From positions 434,001-498,000 of the forward strand of contig NZ_JABBYG020000001.1 of NCBI RefSeq assembly GCF_012935325.2: a stretch of DNA of 64,000 bases, given 5' to 3'. The notes below the pieces were generated by a model, which was given only the letters and a program-made list of their open reading frames with translations, ran no database searches and had not been told where the DNA came from. A program made the translations under genes and the position numbers. Within the stretch, counting starts at the first letter, position 1, and each line of letters starts with the position of its first letter. Source of the DNA: Paenibacillus sp. PL91. GTDB taxonomy: Bacteria; Bacillota; Bacilli; Paenibacillales; Paenibacillaceae. Positions 19,066-28,775 of the stretch are shown one piece after another.

Positions 19066-19465
19066 ATATGTCGTCACCAGCGCGGATGTCTGGAAAGAGA
19101 CGGGCTGGAACGCGATCATTTATCTGGCTGCAATAACAGGCGTCAGCGCCGATTTATACGAAGCGGCTCGTGTAGACGCGGCCGGCCGGATTCGGCAGAT
19201 CTGGCACATTACGCTGCCGGGGATTCGTCCGACCATCATTATTTTACTGATCATGTCGATCGGACACTTGCTCAGTATCGGCTTCGAGAAGCAATTACTT
19301 CTCGGAAACAGTCTGGTCGCTGAGAAGTTCGAGGTGCTCGATCTTTACGCATTAAATCACGGTCTCGGTATTGGACTCTACTCCTTCGGGACAGCAATCA
19401 ATATTCTCAACTCCCTTATCAGTTTAATCCTACTCTTTGTTTCGAACGGCATTTTAAGAAAATGA
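19066..19465 (+). pseudogene. LplB-type permease, C-terminal fragment
   Basis: The frame starting VVTSADVWKETGWNAIIYLA contains the permease EAA loop (LYEAARVDAAGRIRQIWHITLP) and runs through the last membrane segments to a TGA at 19463. About 130 of 300-325 residues remain and there is no start codon or upstream half. It has been joined to the GH2 fragment by a deletion. Confidence 0.75.
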
Positions 19466-19492
19466 CGAAAGAAAGTATCATGTAAGGAGAAT

Positions 19493-19646
19493 ATGTTAGA
19501 TGGGCAAACAGAGCCCAATAAGAACGAGCTTGCCGGACCGGGTTTTCGGTAATTTTTTGCCTATGCGGTCGTCCTCCTGGTGACAATTTGTACGTTATTT
19601 CCCCGCCACCTGACGTTCAATAATTACTCGCTGATCTTTTCGTTCC
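19493..19646 (+). pseudogene. LplC-type permease, N-terminal fragment
   Basis: An ATG at 19493 sits behind taaggag. The frame carries one TAA near 19548, then AYAVVLLVTICTLF followed by RHLTFNNYSLIFS. These match the first helix and the start of the extracytoplasmic segment of LplC permeases, with the residues between them deleted. Homology stops where the IS3 remnant begins, so the insertion probably ended this gene. Confidence 0.6.
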
Positions 19647-19679
19647 CGGGATTTCTAACCGGTCTCAATCTGCGCGTTG

Positions 19680-19985
19680 TCGTATCAATTGCTTTTCGAC
19701 TCATGCTGCAGGCGAAGTCATGTTTCTTCAGAAGTCGTTGATTTTTCTTGCTAGCATATTGGACGCCACGATCAGAATGGACGATTAAACCTTTTGATGC
19801 GCCTGCGCGCCATATGGCCTGTTTTAATGCAGAAGAGACTAGCTCGGTCTTCATACGGCTGTCCATTGCCCACCCTACGATAGCGCGGCCATGCAGATGT
19901 GCATAACTCCCGCGAGGTATAGCCAACCTTCAATGGTAGGAATATAGGTGATATCTGTTAACCATTTTTCGCGTAGTTGTTTGGT
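19680..19985 (-). mobile_element. IS3-family transposase (orfB) remnant
   Basis: On the minus strand KWLTDITYIPTIEGWLYLAG, a frameshift, then GRAIVGWAMDSRMKTELV and GLIVHSDRGVQYAS are the integrase core of IS3-family OrfB, including two of the DDE acids (D of TDITY and D of HSDRG). The third acid region and both ends are missing. The frame is broken near 19900 and again after MSRKA. It is an inactive fragment that truncates the LplC relic. Confidence 0.8.
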
Positions 19986-20130
19986 TACTTGAAAACTTCT
20001 CCAAGTCAGGGTGAAGTCTCTTTATTATGCTCAGAAAACCTTGTGGTTCAAGGGCTTTGATTATTGCAAAATGCTCATTCATAAAAAAAGAGAAAGAGTA
20101 GAAGATAATATATTTTTTTAATATGAACTA

Positions 20131-20160
20131 TTGTAAGCGCTGTTATAGTTTAAGTAATAT
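20131..20160 (+). promoter_or_regulatory. Candidate promoter with cre-like box before the kinase operon
   Basis: ttgtaa (20131-20136) and taatat (20155-20160) are spaced by 18 bases and fit sigma-A boxes moderately. The 14-mer tgtaagcgctgtta (20132-20145) overlaps the -35 and matches the cre consensus except at one position. It lies about 45 bases before the kinase start. Confidence 0.45.
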
Positions 20161-20203
20161 AGAGATTCAGCTAACTAATGTTGATTATAAAGGAGGAACG
20201 ACC

Positions 20204-21976
20204 ATGCGTTTCCGTCATTTTCATTCCATTGTAGTCCAACTCTTTTGGTTCTGCTTTATCGGCATGACGCTTCCCGTTCTGGTCATGGGTTTTTTGTCTT
20301 ATCATAAATCGTCCTCTATCGTAGAGGAACAAGTCAGTAAGGTAGCCTCGCTTACTATTACACAGGTGAGTGACAAGCTGAACCTTTATTTCAAAAAGCT
20401 TGATGATTCGTCCATGATGGTGTTAAACAGTAAGGTCATCCACAATATTTTGAAGGAACAATCGAAAGAGAAGTTGTATGAAACCACGCTCAAGATTCAA
20501 GATGGACAAGACATCCTAACATCCATCATGATTAATTCGTCAGAAATCCTCGATATCTACATATTCGATGTGAACCGCAACAATTCGGTATTAAGCTCGG
20601 ACTCCTTGGTGTCTCTGGATCAATGGGATTCCGACTGGTATAAAGCGATATTGGAAGCAAACGGTAATAGCGTTTGGTTCGGACTCTCTCAAAACTCTTA
20701 TTTAAAGAAAACGGAAATGGGGTTTCCTGTATTCGGCCTTGGCCGCGCCATACGAAGCTGGGAAACCGGCGACATTATCGGCGTGATGTTCTTTGAGATT
20801 ATGGGCGAGGTTCTGATCGATGAGCTTAACCGCGTTCAATTTGGGGATACGGGTTACATCTACGTCACCAATGACAAGAACCGTTATTTCTATCATCCGG
20901 ATTCCAAGCAGTATGGAAAAGAGTCCAAGCTCATCCTTCCTTCGCAAGCGACGGAATATAACAAAGACAACAAAAGCACGCTGGTGATTCCTGAACGCCT
21001 GTATAACGGCTGGGATGTGGTTGGGGTTGTACCTCTCGAGGAACTGACAGCCGATTCGGCCAGTATCCGGAAATTCACGATGTGGATTGCACTTTTCTGC
21101 ATCCTTTCTGCAATGGGCATGGGGTATTTCGTTACCCGTAAAATCGGTAATCCGTTAGTTAATTTGAGCCGATTGATGCGTAAAGGCGAGAACGGCGACC
21201 TGAGCGTCCGGAGCAAGAGCGTCGGCCGGAACGAGATTGGGCAGCTGGGCCGCAGCTTTAATAAAATGATCAAACAGATCGATCTGTTAATCGCCCGAAT
21301 CGCCAAGGAGGAATCGGAGAAAAAAAAGGCGGAGGTACGAGCGCTTCGCTATCAAATTAACCCTCACTTTCTTTATAATACGCTGAACTCGATAAGGTGG
21401 ATGGCTAAATTGAACCGGACCAATGATGTAGACAACGCTGTCACTACGCTGGTTCAAATATTGGAAGGCAGTCTTGAACGGAATGGCGTTTTCATTCCGC
21501 TCGGGGAGGAGCTTGAACTGCTCCAGAAATATATGATCATTCAGGAATACCGCTATGATAACAAAATCAGCTTAAATATCCATTGCCGGGAGGAGCTCAA
21601 AAAAATACAAATTCCACGAATGCTGCTTCAGCCCATCGTCGAGAACGCCATTTTCCATGGGATAGCTCCAAAGGATTCAGATGGATCGATTGATATCGAA
21701 GTCGAACAAAACGGACAAAATATCCTGGTCAAAATAACCGACGACGGTATCGGAATAGATGAGGGAAGGCTTCATCAACTGCAGATGAACGATAAAGAAC
21801 GCAGCAATAAAGGGATGACCAATATCGGACTGAATCATGTTCATCAGACCATCCAGTTATATTACGGAAATACATACGGCCTCAGCATCTCAAGCATCAA
21901 AAACGAAGGGACACGCGTGCTTATTACGATTGCCGATTCAAAGGAGGAAACCTATGTACAGAGTGCTATTGGTTGA
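20204..21976 (+). CDS. YesM-type sensor histidine kinase
   Basis: I place the start at ATG 20204, behind aaaggagg, giving 590 residues; an earlier ATG at 20123 has no ribosome site. An N-terminal membrane helix (about 10-32), an extracytoplasmic dCache-like sensor with the family motif WYKAI, a second helix (about 272-294, MWIALFCILSAMGMGYFV), a HAMP linker and the kinase core INPHFLYNTLNSIRWM follow. The ATPase has VENAIFHG and DDGIGI. Its 3' end overlaps the regulator gene by 23 bases. It probably senses an extracellular sugar or a loaded binding protein and controls the importer encoded at 23.6-26.9 kb. Confidence 0.93.
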   Translation: MRFRHFHSIVVQLFWFCFIGMTLPVLVMGFLSYHKSSSIVEEQVSKVASLTITQVSDKLNLYFKKLDDSSMMVLNSKVIHNILKEQSKEKLYETTLKIQDGQDILTSIMINSSEILDIYIFDVNRNNSVLSSDSLVSLDQWDSDWYKAILEANGNSVWFGLSQNSYLKKTEMGFPVFGLGRAIRSWETGDIIGVMFFEIMGEVLIDELNRVQFGDTGYIYVTNDKNRYFYHPDSKQYGKESKLILPSQATEYNKDNKSTLVIPERLYNGWDVVGVVPLEELTADSASIRKFTMWIALFCILSAMGMGYFVTRKIGNPLVNLSRLMRKGENGDLSVRSKSVGRNEIGQLGRSFNKMIKQIDLLIARIAKEESEKKKAEVRALRYQINPHFLYNTLNSIRWMAKLNRTNDVDNAVTTLVQILEGSLERNGVFIPLGEELELLQKYMIIQEYRYDNKISLNIHCREELKKIQIPRMLLQPIVENAIFHGIAPKDSDGSIDIEVEQNGQNILVKITDDGIGIDEGRLHQLQMNDKERSNKGMTNIGLNHVHQTIQLYYGNTYGLSISSIKNEGTRVLITIADSKEETYVQSAIG

Positions 21977-23510
21977 TGACGAGAAGATAGCGCGAATCGG
22001 GCTTCGTACCACTTTTGATTGGGAGAGACACGGATTTACATTGGTTGGTGAAGCGTCAAACGGGCAAAATGCAATGAAATGGATTCAGAATCAAGAGATT
22101 GATATATTGATCACTGACATTGCTATGCCTGTGATGGATGGACTCGAGCTCACGCGCAAGACCAAAGAATTATGTCCTTGGGTCAAGGTGTTGCTGCTCA
22201 GCTGCCATAATGATTTCGAATATGTACGGGAAGGAATCCGGTTAGGGGCCAGCGATTACATCTTGAAGCCGACACTTAACTCGGATTCGCTCATAACGGT
22301 TCTGAATCAAATGAAAAAAAAGCTTCAGGATGAAAGCGAGAACAGACAAATCGTTCAGCAGTTTGAAGACCAACAGCTTGCTAATAAGCTAAAAATGCTC
22401 GAGAAGACATTCTGCAAGGCGCTATGCGGTGACCCGGCTGCTATCGAACGAATAAAGACAGAATGCCCGGAAGAAAGCTACCGTATTGCCGCTTTGGGGA
22501 TCAACGTATTTGGCAAAACGGATGCTGAAAGGAATGATCTCCTAACGGAGCTGGGAGAAGTGCTCAAACAGGTTCTCTATCAAGCCTTTGGTTCCTTTGT
22601 GTCTGTCATGCTTCGTCCGGACTTGCTTTTGGCTGCTCTTCCTGTACACCCAAACCCGCATGTCACGTTTTATGAGCTTATCGAGCAGTTTTCGCAGCAT
22701 ACGGAGTCGAACCTATTGCACGTATCCATAGGACTCAGCGTCGTGTATGAGAATTATCTTGACCTTCAGAATGCCTGCATGGAGGCGGAAAAAGTGCTCG
22801 CGGTCGGTTTCTTCCGAGGACCGTGCCGCTTGCTTGCTGCTGAGGAGCAAACGGATTCCATTTCGGCATCGCCCTATCCTTTTGCGGCAGCCTTACACGA
22901 ACTCAAAGAGTCGCTAACGATGGGCTTTCATTCCAGATCGGAACAAATGATAAATGAAATCATGAATCATTGGTTACCGCAATATCGATCGAAAGAGGAA
23001 GTGCTGCAGGAGGCTGAGGAATTGCTTAGCCTGTTTGCCGTATTCAAAGACGCGGATTCTTCCATCATCCGGAAAATTCGGGAGCTCGGCAGGCTGGGTT
23101 ATGTCACTGAGGTCATTCAACATGTGAAAGATGGCTACCAAACAATCGTGGGCGGTGAAGACTTTCCGCGGCCGGATAAAACATTGCACCAAAGGATCGT
23201 AATGGAGGCCGCTGCCTATATCAAGAACCATTATAGGGAATCGATCTCCCTGCAGGAAGTGGCTGATGCGGTAAATGTAAGCAGGAATTATTTCAGCGAA
23301 ATGTTCAAACGTGTGACAGGAGAGAAATTCATCGATCACCTGATCGCCTTGCGCGTAAAGAAAGCGAAGGAGCTGCTGCAAGGATCATCGCTCAAGGTGT
23401 ATGAGGTAGCCGAGCAGTCCGGTTTTAACGACGTAAAATATTTTAGCAAGCAATTTAAAAAGATCGTAGGATTATCTCCAGCCGAATATCAAGGTTTATT
23501 GCGAAAATAA
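21954..23510 (+). CDS. YesN-type response regulator (AraC output)
   Basis: The true start is ATG 21954, directly behind aaggaggaaac, inside the kinase 3' end. This gives 518 residues beginning MYRVLLVDDEK. The receiver is canonical (VDDE, Asp in ILITDIAMPVMDG, Lys in YILKPT). The C-terminal 100 residues are an AraC double HTH (ISLQEVADAVNVSRNYFSEM, then FNDVKYFSKQFKK and LSPAEYQ). It pairs with the upstream kinase and most likely switches on the binding protein and permease genes that follow. A gap of 138 bases before the next gene carries that gene's own promoter. Confidence 0.93.
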   Translation: MYRVLLVDDEKIARIGLRTTFDWERHGFTLVGEASNGQNAMKWIQNQEIDILITDIAMPVMDGLELTRKTKELCPWVKVLLLSCHNDFEYVREGIRLGASDYILKPTLNSDSLITVLNQMKKKLQDESENRQIVQQFEDQQLANKLKMLEKTFCKALCGDPAAIERIKTECPEESYRIAALGINVFGKTDAERNDLLTELGEVLKQVLYQAFGSFVSVMLRPDLLLAALPVHPNPHVTFYELIEQFSQHTESNLLHVSIGLSVVYENYLDLQNACMEAEKVLAVGFFRGPCRLLAAEEQTDSISASPYPFAAALHELKESLTMGFHSRSEQMINEIMNHWLPQYRSKEEVLQEAEELLSLFAVFKDADSSIIRKIRELGRLGYVTEVIQHVKDGYQTIVGGEDFPRPDKTLHQRIVMEAAAYIKNHYRESISLQEVADAVNVSRNYFSEMFKRVTGEKFIDHLIALRVKKAKELLQGSSLKVYEVAEQSGFNDVKYFSKQFKKIVGLSPAEYQGLLRK

Positions 23511-23587
23511 AATAACGCAAATTGCGGAAAACAAGACACTCTTTCGGAACATAAACCGTTCAAACCCGCTTTGACAAAGTACTATAA

Positions 23588-23601
23588 TTAAAGCGTTTAC
23601 A
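23588..23601. promoter_or_regulatory. cre-like box before the sugar-binding protein gene
   Basis: On the minus strand the bases read tgtaaacgctttaa, one mismatch from the CcpA cre consensus. A TATAAT (23583-23588) touches it and a TTGACA (23571-23576) lies close by, though their mutual spacing is too short to be one promoter. The position before the importer genes fits catabolite repression. Confidence 0.45.
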
Positions 23602-23648
23602 AAAGCTTTTGATTGAAAAATAGATATCTTGAGGGAGGAAAAAAGAGA

Positions 23649-24989
23649 ATGAAAAAGCTCAAATGGTCTCTACTCATCATGATTATTGCTGTGTCTGCTT
23701 TGATTCAAGCCTGCGGAACGAGCAGCGGCGGCAACAACGGGGTGTCTAATGGGGAAGAAGCCGGAACAAACGGTCCAAAAGAGGGGAAAGTAAAAATCAA
23801 GTGGGCTACATGGGGAAATCCGGGAGAATTAACAAGGTTTCAAGATTTCACAAATGATTTTAATAAGAAGCATCCTGAAATTGAAGCGGAGTTAATCCCG
23901 ATCCCGGGGGAGTACGATCAAAAAATCTTAACGCAATTGAGTGGCGGAACGGCCCCAGACATTTTCTATGCCGGTGACGCTTTTATTGTAAAACTGATTG
24001 AAAACGGCAGCATCGAGGAGCTCACACCGTTAATGGATGATGCAAGAAGCGCGGTTAAGAAGGAGGATTTCTTCCCGGGCCTATGGGGAGCCGCTGAGCG
24101 CGACGGTAAAATATACGGGGCCACGGTAGACAATAACCCGATGGTGCTTTGGTATAACAAGAAGGTGTTAAAGGATGCAGGCATTACTGAAATGCCCGCC
24201 GATTTGCAGATAAATGGTCAGTGGAACTGGGACGCTTTTAAGGAAATGACCGATAAAATCCGCGAAAGCGGCAAATATGGTTACGTACTTGATAATGCAT
24301 GGAACAGCACACACAGTTGGGTAACCTCTAACGGCGGAAAGGTTTATGACGACAACGGCAAATATATCGGCTACACGGATCCGAAAGCGGTCGAAGCATT
24401 CCGATTCTTATATGATAACGTCCAGAGTAAAAACATTACATTTGCCGGCACGCTTCCAAAAGGACAAGGCGGCGATGCGATGTTTATGTCCAATCAGGTT
24501 GGCTTTGTCGGCGCAGGACGCTGGTACCTGCCGCTGTTCAAGAAAAACGCTAGCCTCGAGTACGATATCGTCACGTGGCCGACAAATACCGGCAACAAAA
24601 TCGAGCCCGCAGGTATCCCGACAGCCTATATGGTACTGAATAAGACTACCAAGCATAAAGAGGCGGCTTACACCTTCTTGTCGGAATTCGTCAATAAGGA
24701 AGGTCAAACATACCGTCTTCAAGGAGGCGGCAATGCAGTTCCTTCGGTATCGGGAGCAGACGAAGTGGTGCTTGAAGGGAACCTTCCCGAGCATGCGCAG
24801 TTTTTCCTGGATGCCCGTGAAATCGGCTATGCATTAACCCCGTTTGAAGCGAGTATTCCCGGTCTGAGTAATGACATCAACTCCCGTTTTGAGGCGCTTT
24901 GGCTGAAAAATGAGGATTTGGATACAGCAATGAAGGAAATCGAGAAGTTGGCGAACAAGAAGATTGAGGAATACAAAGGAAAAAAATAA
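23649..24989 (+). CDS. CUT1 extracellular sugar-binding lipoprotein
   Basis: I place the start at ATG 23649, about ten bases after gagggagg, giving 446 residues. The signal peptide ends in a lipobox (IQAC, Cys22), followed by a Gly/Ser/Asn linker. The body is a family 1 solute-binding protein: KIKWATWGNPGELTRFQDF at the start, LTQLSGGTAPDIFYAGD, a WNWDAFKEMTDKIRESG segment and a C-terminal NDINSRFEALWL. It delivers an oligosaccharide to the two permeases encoded at 25079-26897. A strong hairpin after its stop probably keeps binding-protein mRNA in excess. Confidence 0.92.
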   Translation: MKKLKWSLLIMIIAVSALIQACGTSSGGNNGVSNGEEAGTNGPKEGKVKIKWATWGNPGELTRFQDFTNDFNKKHPEIEAELIPIPGEYDQKILTQLSGGTAPDIFYAGDAFIVKLIENGSIEELTPLMDDARSAVKKEDFFPGLWGAAERDGKIYGATVDNNPMVLWYNKKVLKDAGITEMPADLQINGQWNWDAFKEMTDKIRESGKYGYVLDNAWNSTHSWVTSNGGKVYDDNGKYIGYTDPKAVEAFRFLYDNVQSKNITFAGTLPKGQGGDAMFMSNQVGFVGAGRWYLPLFKKNASLEYDIVTWPTNTGNKIEPAGIPTAYMVLNKTTKHKEAAYTFLSEFVNKEGQTYRLQGGGNAVPSVSGADEVVLEGNLPEHAQFFLDAREIGYALTPFEASIPGLSNDINSRFEALWLKNEDLDTAMKEIEKLANKKIEEYKGKK

Positions 24990-25017
24990 GCAGGCAGCAG
25001 TCCTTTCACAAGGAAAT

Positions 25018-25056
25018 GGAAGGGGCTTCCGAACATTCGGAAATCCCTTCCTTCTT
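25018..25056 (+). terminator. Intercistronic hairpin between binding protein and permease genes
   Basis: ggaaggg pairs with cccttcc, with an inner ttccg/cggaa stem, followed by ttctta. It lies 28 bases after the binding-protein stop and 23 before the permease start. It should partly terminate or protect the upstream message, a common way to make more binding protein than permease. Confidence 0.7.
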
Positions 25057-25078
25057 ACTATAATAGAGGAAGGGTGGC

Positions 25079-26038
25079 GTGGCGTACATGGATATGAAAA
25101 CGGCCGTTAATAATGGGCCCTCCCCGTCAATAGACCAAACAGATACGAAACGTCATTTCATGAGGACGAAGACGATGGACAACCTTTGGGGATATTTTTT
25201 CATCTTTCCGCAAATGGTCGGTTTGGTTATCTTTTCGTTGACTCCGCTTATATTGGCTTTTGCCATCAGTCTAATGAGCTGGGACGGCTTCGGTGAACGG
25301 ACCTTTGTCGGACTGGACAATTTCGTGAGGCAGTTTAAAGATCCCGATTTCAGGACCGCGCTTGTTAACACGCTGTATTATACCGTTCTCACCGTACCGA
25401 CCGGCATCATTCTGGCTATGCTTGTTGCTATTGGCTTAAATAAAGTAAAAGGAAAGGTACTTTACCGGCTCATTTATTTTATGCCTAACATTACGATGTC
25501 CGTAGCGGTAGCAGTCGTTTTCATGTGGCTCTTTAACGCGGATTTCGGGCTGATTAATTTATACTTAAAAGATTGGTTCGGCATTGAAGGTCCCCGTTGG
25601 CTGACAGACACGCGGTTCGTAATGCCTTCCATTGCGCTTCTTAGCATATGGATGGGGCTTGGAGGCAGTATGGTGCTTTTTCTTGCCGGATTACAGGGAA
25701 TATCGGCGACATATTACGAGGCTGCACAAATTGACGGCGCCAGCAAATGGCAGCAGCTGCGGCATATTACGGTTCCTTTGTTGTCATCGACTACTTTTTT
25801 TGTCACCATCATGTCCGTGATCGGATCTTTCCAGGTGTTTGATCAATCCTTTGTCATGACCTCGGGTGGACCGGCAAAAGCCAGTTATACACTTGTATAC
25901 CACATTTATGACTCGGCATTTGTTGATTTTACCTTCGGTACAAGCACATCGGCCGCTGTCACGCTGTTTGCGATGATTTTGACGCTGACCTTGCTGCAGA
26001 TGAAAATATCCAAACGTTGGGTTCATTACGAAGAATAA
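25079..26038 (+). CDS. CUT1 sugar permease, MalF/UgpA type
   Basis: This is a 319-residue permease with six transmembrane segments, starting with YFFIFPQMVGLVIFSLTPLI. The EAA loop is YYEAAQIDGASKWQQLRHITVP (about 220-240). The GTG at 25079 follows agaggaaggg at a good distance; an ATG at 25088 is the alternative. It pairs with the MalG-type permease 25 bases downstream. No ATPase is encoded here. Confidence 0.92.
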   Translation: MAYMDMKTAVNNGPSPSIDQTDTKRHFMRTKTMDNLWGYFFIFPQMVGLVIFSLTPLILAFAISLMSWDGFGERTFVGLDNFVRQFKDPDFRTALVNTLYYTVLTVPTGIILAMLVAIGLNKVKGKVLYRLIYFMPNITMSVAVAVVFMWLFNADFGLINLYLKDWFGIEGPRWLTDTRFVMPSIALLSIWMGLGGSMVLFLAGLQGISATYYEAAQIDGASKWQQLRHITVPLLSSTTFFVTIMSVIGSFQVFDQSFVMTSGGPAKASYTLVYHIYDSAFVDFTFGTSTSAAVTLFAMILTLTLLQMKISKRWVHYEE

Positions 26039-26063
26039 GGATGACCGGGAAGGAGAAAAACTC

Positions 26064-26897
26064 ATGAATTCGAAAAAGCTTCACCCCTCTACGATAGTGC
26101 TTCATGTCGTGCTGATCATTGGGGCCTGCGTCATGGGGCTGCCATTCCTATGGATGATACTCAGCGCGCTAAAGGATTTGTCCCAAGTATTCGTCGTTCC
26201 GCCTAAATGGATTCCAGAACCGTTCGTATGGTCCAATTTCAAAGCTTCGTTAACGGCCTTGCCTTTCGGGCGAGCTTACTTCAACAGCTTCTATATTAAT
26301 GTCATCGTCGTATTCGCGCAGCTGATAACATGCTCCATGGCTGCATACGCTTTCGCCAAAATCCGGTTCCCATTCCGGGAACCGTTGTTCATATTGTTTC
26401 TTGCAACGATGATGGTGCCCGGACAAGTGACAATCATCCCGCTGTACTTGATGATGAAAAATTTCGGTTGGCTCGATACGCATCAGTCGATCATCGTGCC
26501 TGCTGCCTTATTAAATGCCTTTGGCGTTTTTCTGCTCCGCCAATTTTTTAGAGGCATCCCGAAGGAAATGGAAGAAGCAGCCATTGTGGATGGTGCCAAT
26601 CGATTTACGATCTATACGCGCATCATGCTTCCGCTTGTCAAGCCTGCGCTTTCAGCGCTCGGCATATTCACGTTTCTGGGCATGTGGAACAATTTCTTTT
26701 ATCCGCTTATCTTTCTCAACAGCCCGGAGCAATTTACGGTACCTATGATGCTGAATCTATACCGCGGCATGTATGCGACGGACTGGACGCTGATGATGGC
26801 TGGTGCTTCAATCGCTCTGCTCCCGGTACTGGTCGTTTACATGATCGGACAGCGTTATATTATTGAAGGGGTAACGCTGTCCGGCATAAAAGGATAA
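26064..26897 (+). CDS. CUT1 sugar permease, MalG/UgpE type
   Basis: This is a 277-residue permease with six transmembrane segments. It has the family's LPFLWMILSALKD beginning and an EAA loop MEEAAIVDGANRFTIYTRIMLP, and ends YIIEGVTLSGIKG. The ATG is behind aaggagaaaaactc. It completes the importer of the 20.2-26.9 kb operon. Confidence 0.93.
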   Translation: MNSKKLHPSTIVLHVVLIIGACVMGLPFLWMILSALKDLSQVFVVPPKWIPEPFVWSNFKASLTALPFGRAYFNSFYINVIVVFAQLITCSMAAYAFAKIRFPFREPLFILFLATMMVPGQVTIIPLYLMMKNFGWLDTHQSIIVPAALLNAFGVFLLRQFFRGIPKEMEEAAIVDGANRFTIYTRIMLPLVKPALSALGIFTFLGMWNNFFYPLIFLNSPEQFTVPMMLNLYRGMYATDWTLMMAGASIALLPVLVVYMIGQRYIIEGVTLSGIKG

Positions 26898-26921
26898 ACC
26901 GATCATAAAAAAACGGGTTTC

Positions 26922-26946
26922 CCGATGCGTGGAATAACGGCATCGG
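26922..26946 (+). terminator. Stem-loop at the end of the importer operon
   Basis: ccgatgc pairs perfectly with gcatcgg around an eleven-base loop, 25 bases after the permease stop. A T-run is lacking, so termination would be weak. It may mainly protect the 3' end of the message. Confidence 0.45.
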
Positions 26947-27151
26947 ATTACATAAAAAGGTGCCAGGATCCCTTATTTCGCCATACGGTATCCGTATTGG
27001 ACCCGTACACGCCTTATCTTTTAAATCGAAATATTTTGGTGAATTCCTTGGTCAAATAAACACATCATTTGCCGGTTTTAGACTATGGAGAGTGCTGCTT
27101 CATCACGCTACAATTAGGGGTAGGCATATAAATCGAGGGAGTGAACTGGTT

Positions 27152-28150
27152 ATGGGGAAGTTTTATGTACCTAAATCACGTGCGAGGGATAACAGATATT
27201 TAGTAAGCGTGAAGGATTATTCCCACTATCACAGAGAAGGCTACTTAATTGTCAGAAACTTATTGTCAAAAGAAGACATCGACGAGTTATATGAATTAGC
27301 AGAGCAATCAAGGCTTAATAGCCTTCAGCTAGATAATCAGGCAGATCGTGATAGTAAGGATCCTCTCAAAGAGGAATTTGCAAAGGCGACACGAATTCAT
27401 ATGATGTCTCGTTTAAACGGAGCAGCGGAGAGGGGCATGCTTAACCCTCGAATAGTCGATGTTACAGAGGCGTTGGTTGGGCCGGATGTATACGCTCTTC
27501 AGTCTATGCTTTTCTTAAATCCTCCTGGAAAAGGTGGTCAAGGTTGGCATCAGGATGCATGCTATATTAAGACGCATCCGGATACGCTAATCGGAGCGTG
27601 GATCGCCTTAGAGGAAGCAGATGAAGAAAATGGCTGCTTATGGGTTGTACCCGGTTCGAACCACGAACCGATATATCCTCCTGATGGTGTCGGAGGAGGA
27701 AATGTGCATGCGGTGGATGCATTCGAGGATTTGAATGGCGTGCAGAACGTGAGCCATTTAGACGATAATGTGAATACGTTATCTAAGGTTGTCGCAAACT
27801 ATCCTCCTGCCATACCCGTTCGGCTAAGTCCTGGAGATGTTTTATTTTTCCATTCGCATCTACTTCATCGCTCTTATCAGAATCGAACCAAGGACCGGTA
27901 CCGTCGCTCATTCGTTTGCCATTATTGCAATGCACGTTCTTGGGTGCCATGGGACCATGACGGATTCGAAGGTCATTCAGGGAATTACCGTCAAATTCTC
28001 GTCCGCGGAAACACAAACCTTCCTTATGCCGAGCCAGCATTCGGAACTGAGGTTTATTTGGCAGACGGAGAAGAAGAATCGAGCAGCGTTACAATGATGG
28101 GGATGGATAATGGTATGGTGATGCCAATGGGAATGGAAAAAGGCGAATAA
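27152..28150 (+). CDS. Phytanoyl-CoA dioxygenase (PhyH)-family protein
   Basis: I place the start at ATG 27152, behind gagggagtg, giving 332 residues. The protein is a 2-oxoglutarate and Fe(II)-dependent dioxygenase of the PhyH family. The iron ligands are seen as the HxD of GWHQDACYI (about residue 134) and the distal His in LLHRSYQNRT, with the 2-oxoglutarate Arg in YRRSFVCHYC. The N-terminal motif YHREGYLIVRNLLSKEDIDE is typical. The Met/Gly-rich tail is unusual. It has no operon partners apart from the truncated flavin-dependent gene that follows. Its substrate cannot be told. Paenibacillus-type genomes carry many such genes next to sugar loci. Confidence 0.85.
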   Translation: MGKFYVPKSRARDNRYLVSVKDYSHYHREGYLIVRNLLSKEDIDELYELAEQSRLNSLQLDNQADRDSKDPLKEEFAKATRIHMMSRLNGAAERGMLNPRIVDVTEALVGPDVYALQSMLFLNPPGKGGQGWHQDACYIKTHPDTLIGAWIALEEADEENGCLWVVPGSNHEPIYPPDGVGGGNVHAVDAFEDLNGVQNVSHLDDNVNTLSKVVANYPPAIPVRLSPGDVLFFHSHLLHRSYQNRTKDRYRRSFVCHYCNARSWVPWDHDGFEGHSGNYRQILVRGNTNLPYAEPAFGTEVYLADGEEESSSVTMMGMDNGMVMPMGMEKGE

Positions 28151-28164
28151 GTCGGAGAAGGTAT

Positions 28165-28775
28165 CCTGGAAGGGAGGGCATCGACCCGCCTTTACGAATC
28201 TTGGTGTGTATCCGTGTCCGGTTCAAAATCCTTTGCCCGTATGGATTGGCAGTGGGGGTAATTCAAAGTCGGTCATACGAGCAGGGGTACTTGGACTGCC
28301 TCTTGTTTTGGCGATCATTGGCGGGAGTCCCTTGCAATTTGCTCCGCTCGTACCACTCTATAAGAATGCTGCTACTCATGCAGGACATGATGCATCGAAA
28401 TTAAAGATAGCCGTGCACTCACTCGGGTTCATCGCGGAGAGTACTTCTCTAGCGGTTGACAAGTATTTTCCTCCTACTCAGGCATCGTTTAATTATTTTG
28501 GTAAAGAGCGCGGTTGGGGACATTATAGCCGTTCACAATTCGATGCCGCACGCAGCTTAGAAGGCGCACTCTATGTAGGCGATCCCGAAACGGTTGCCAA
28601 CAAAATTATTCACATGCGCAAACATTTAGGTTTCACACGATTTTTCCTGCATTTGCCCGTCGGCACCATGCCACATGAGGATGTTATGAAAGCCATTGAA
28701 CTATTGGGAACGGAAGTCGCACCGCGAGTTCGGGAAGAGGTCGCAAGATGGGAAGCTGAGGAAAGAACTTTCTGA
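28165..28775 (+). pseudogene. LLM-class flavin-dependent oxidoreductase, 5'-truncated
   Basis: The frame begins without a start near HRPAFTNLGVYPCPVQNPLP and runs to a TGA at 28773. VWIGSGGNSKSVIRAG, LPLVLAIIGG and the C-terminal GDPETVANKIIHMRKHLGF are characteristic of bacterial luciferase-like monooxygenases. About 200 of some 340 residues remain and the N-terminal half of the barrel is missing. A GTG or ATG inside the frame lacks a good ribosome site. A deletion probably joined it to the end of the PhyH gene. Confidence 0.75.

Noticed and set aside
20123..20203. Upstream ATG extension of the second sensor kinase
   Set aside because: Overlaps the likely promoter and lacks a ribosome site; ATG 20204 has an excellent one.
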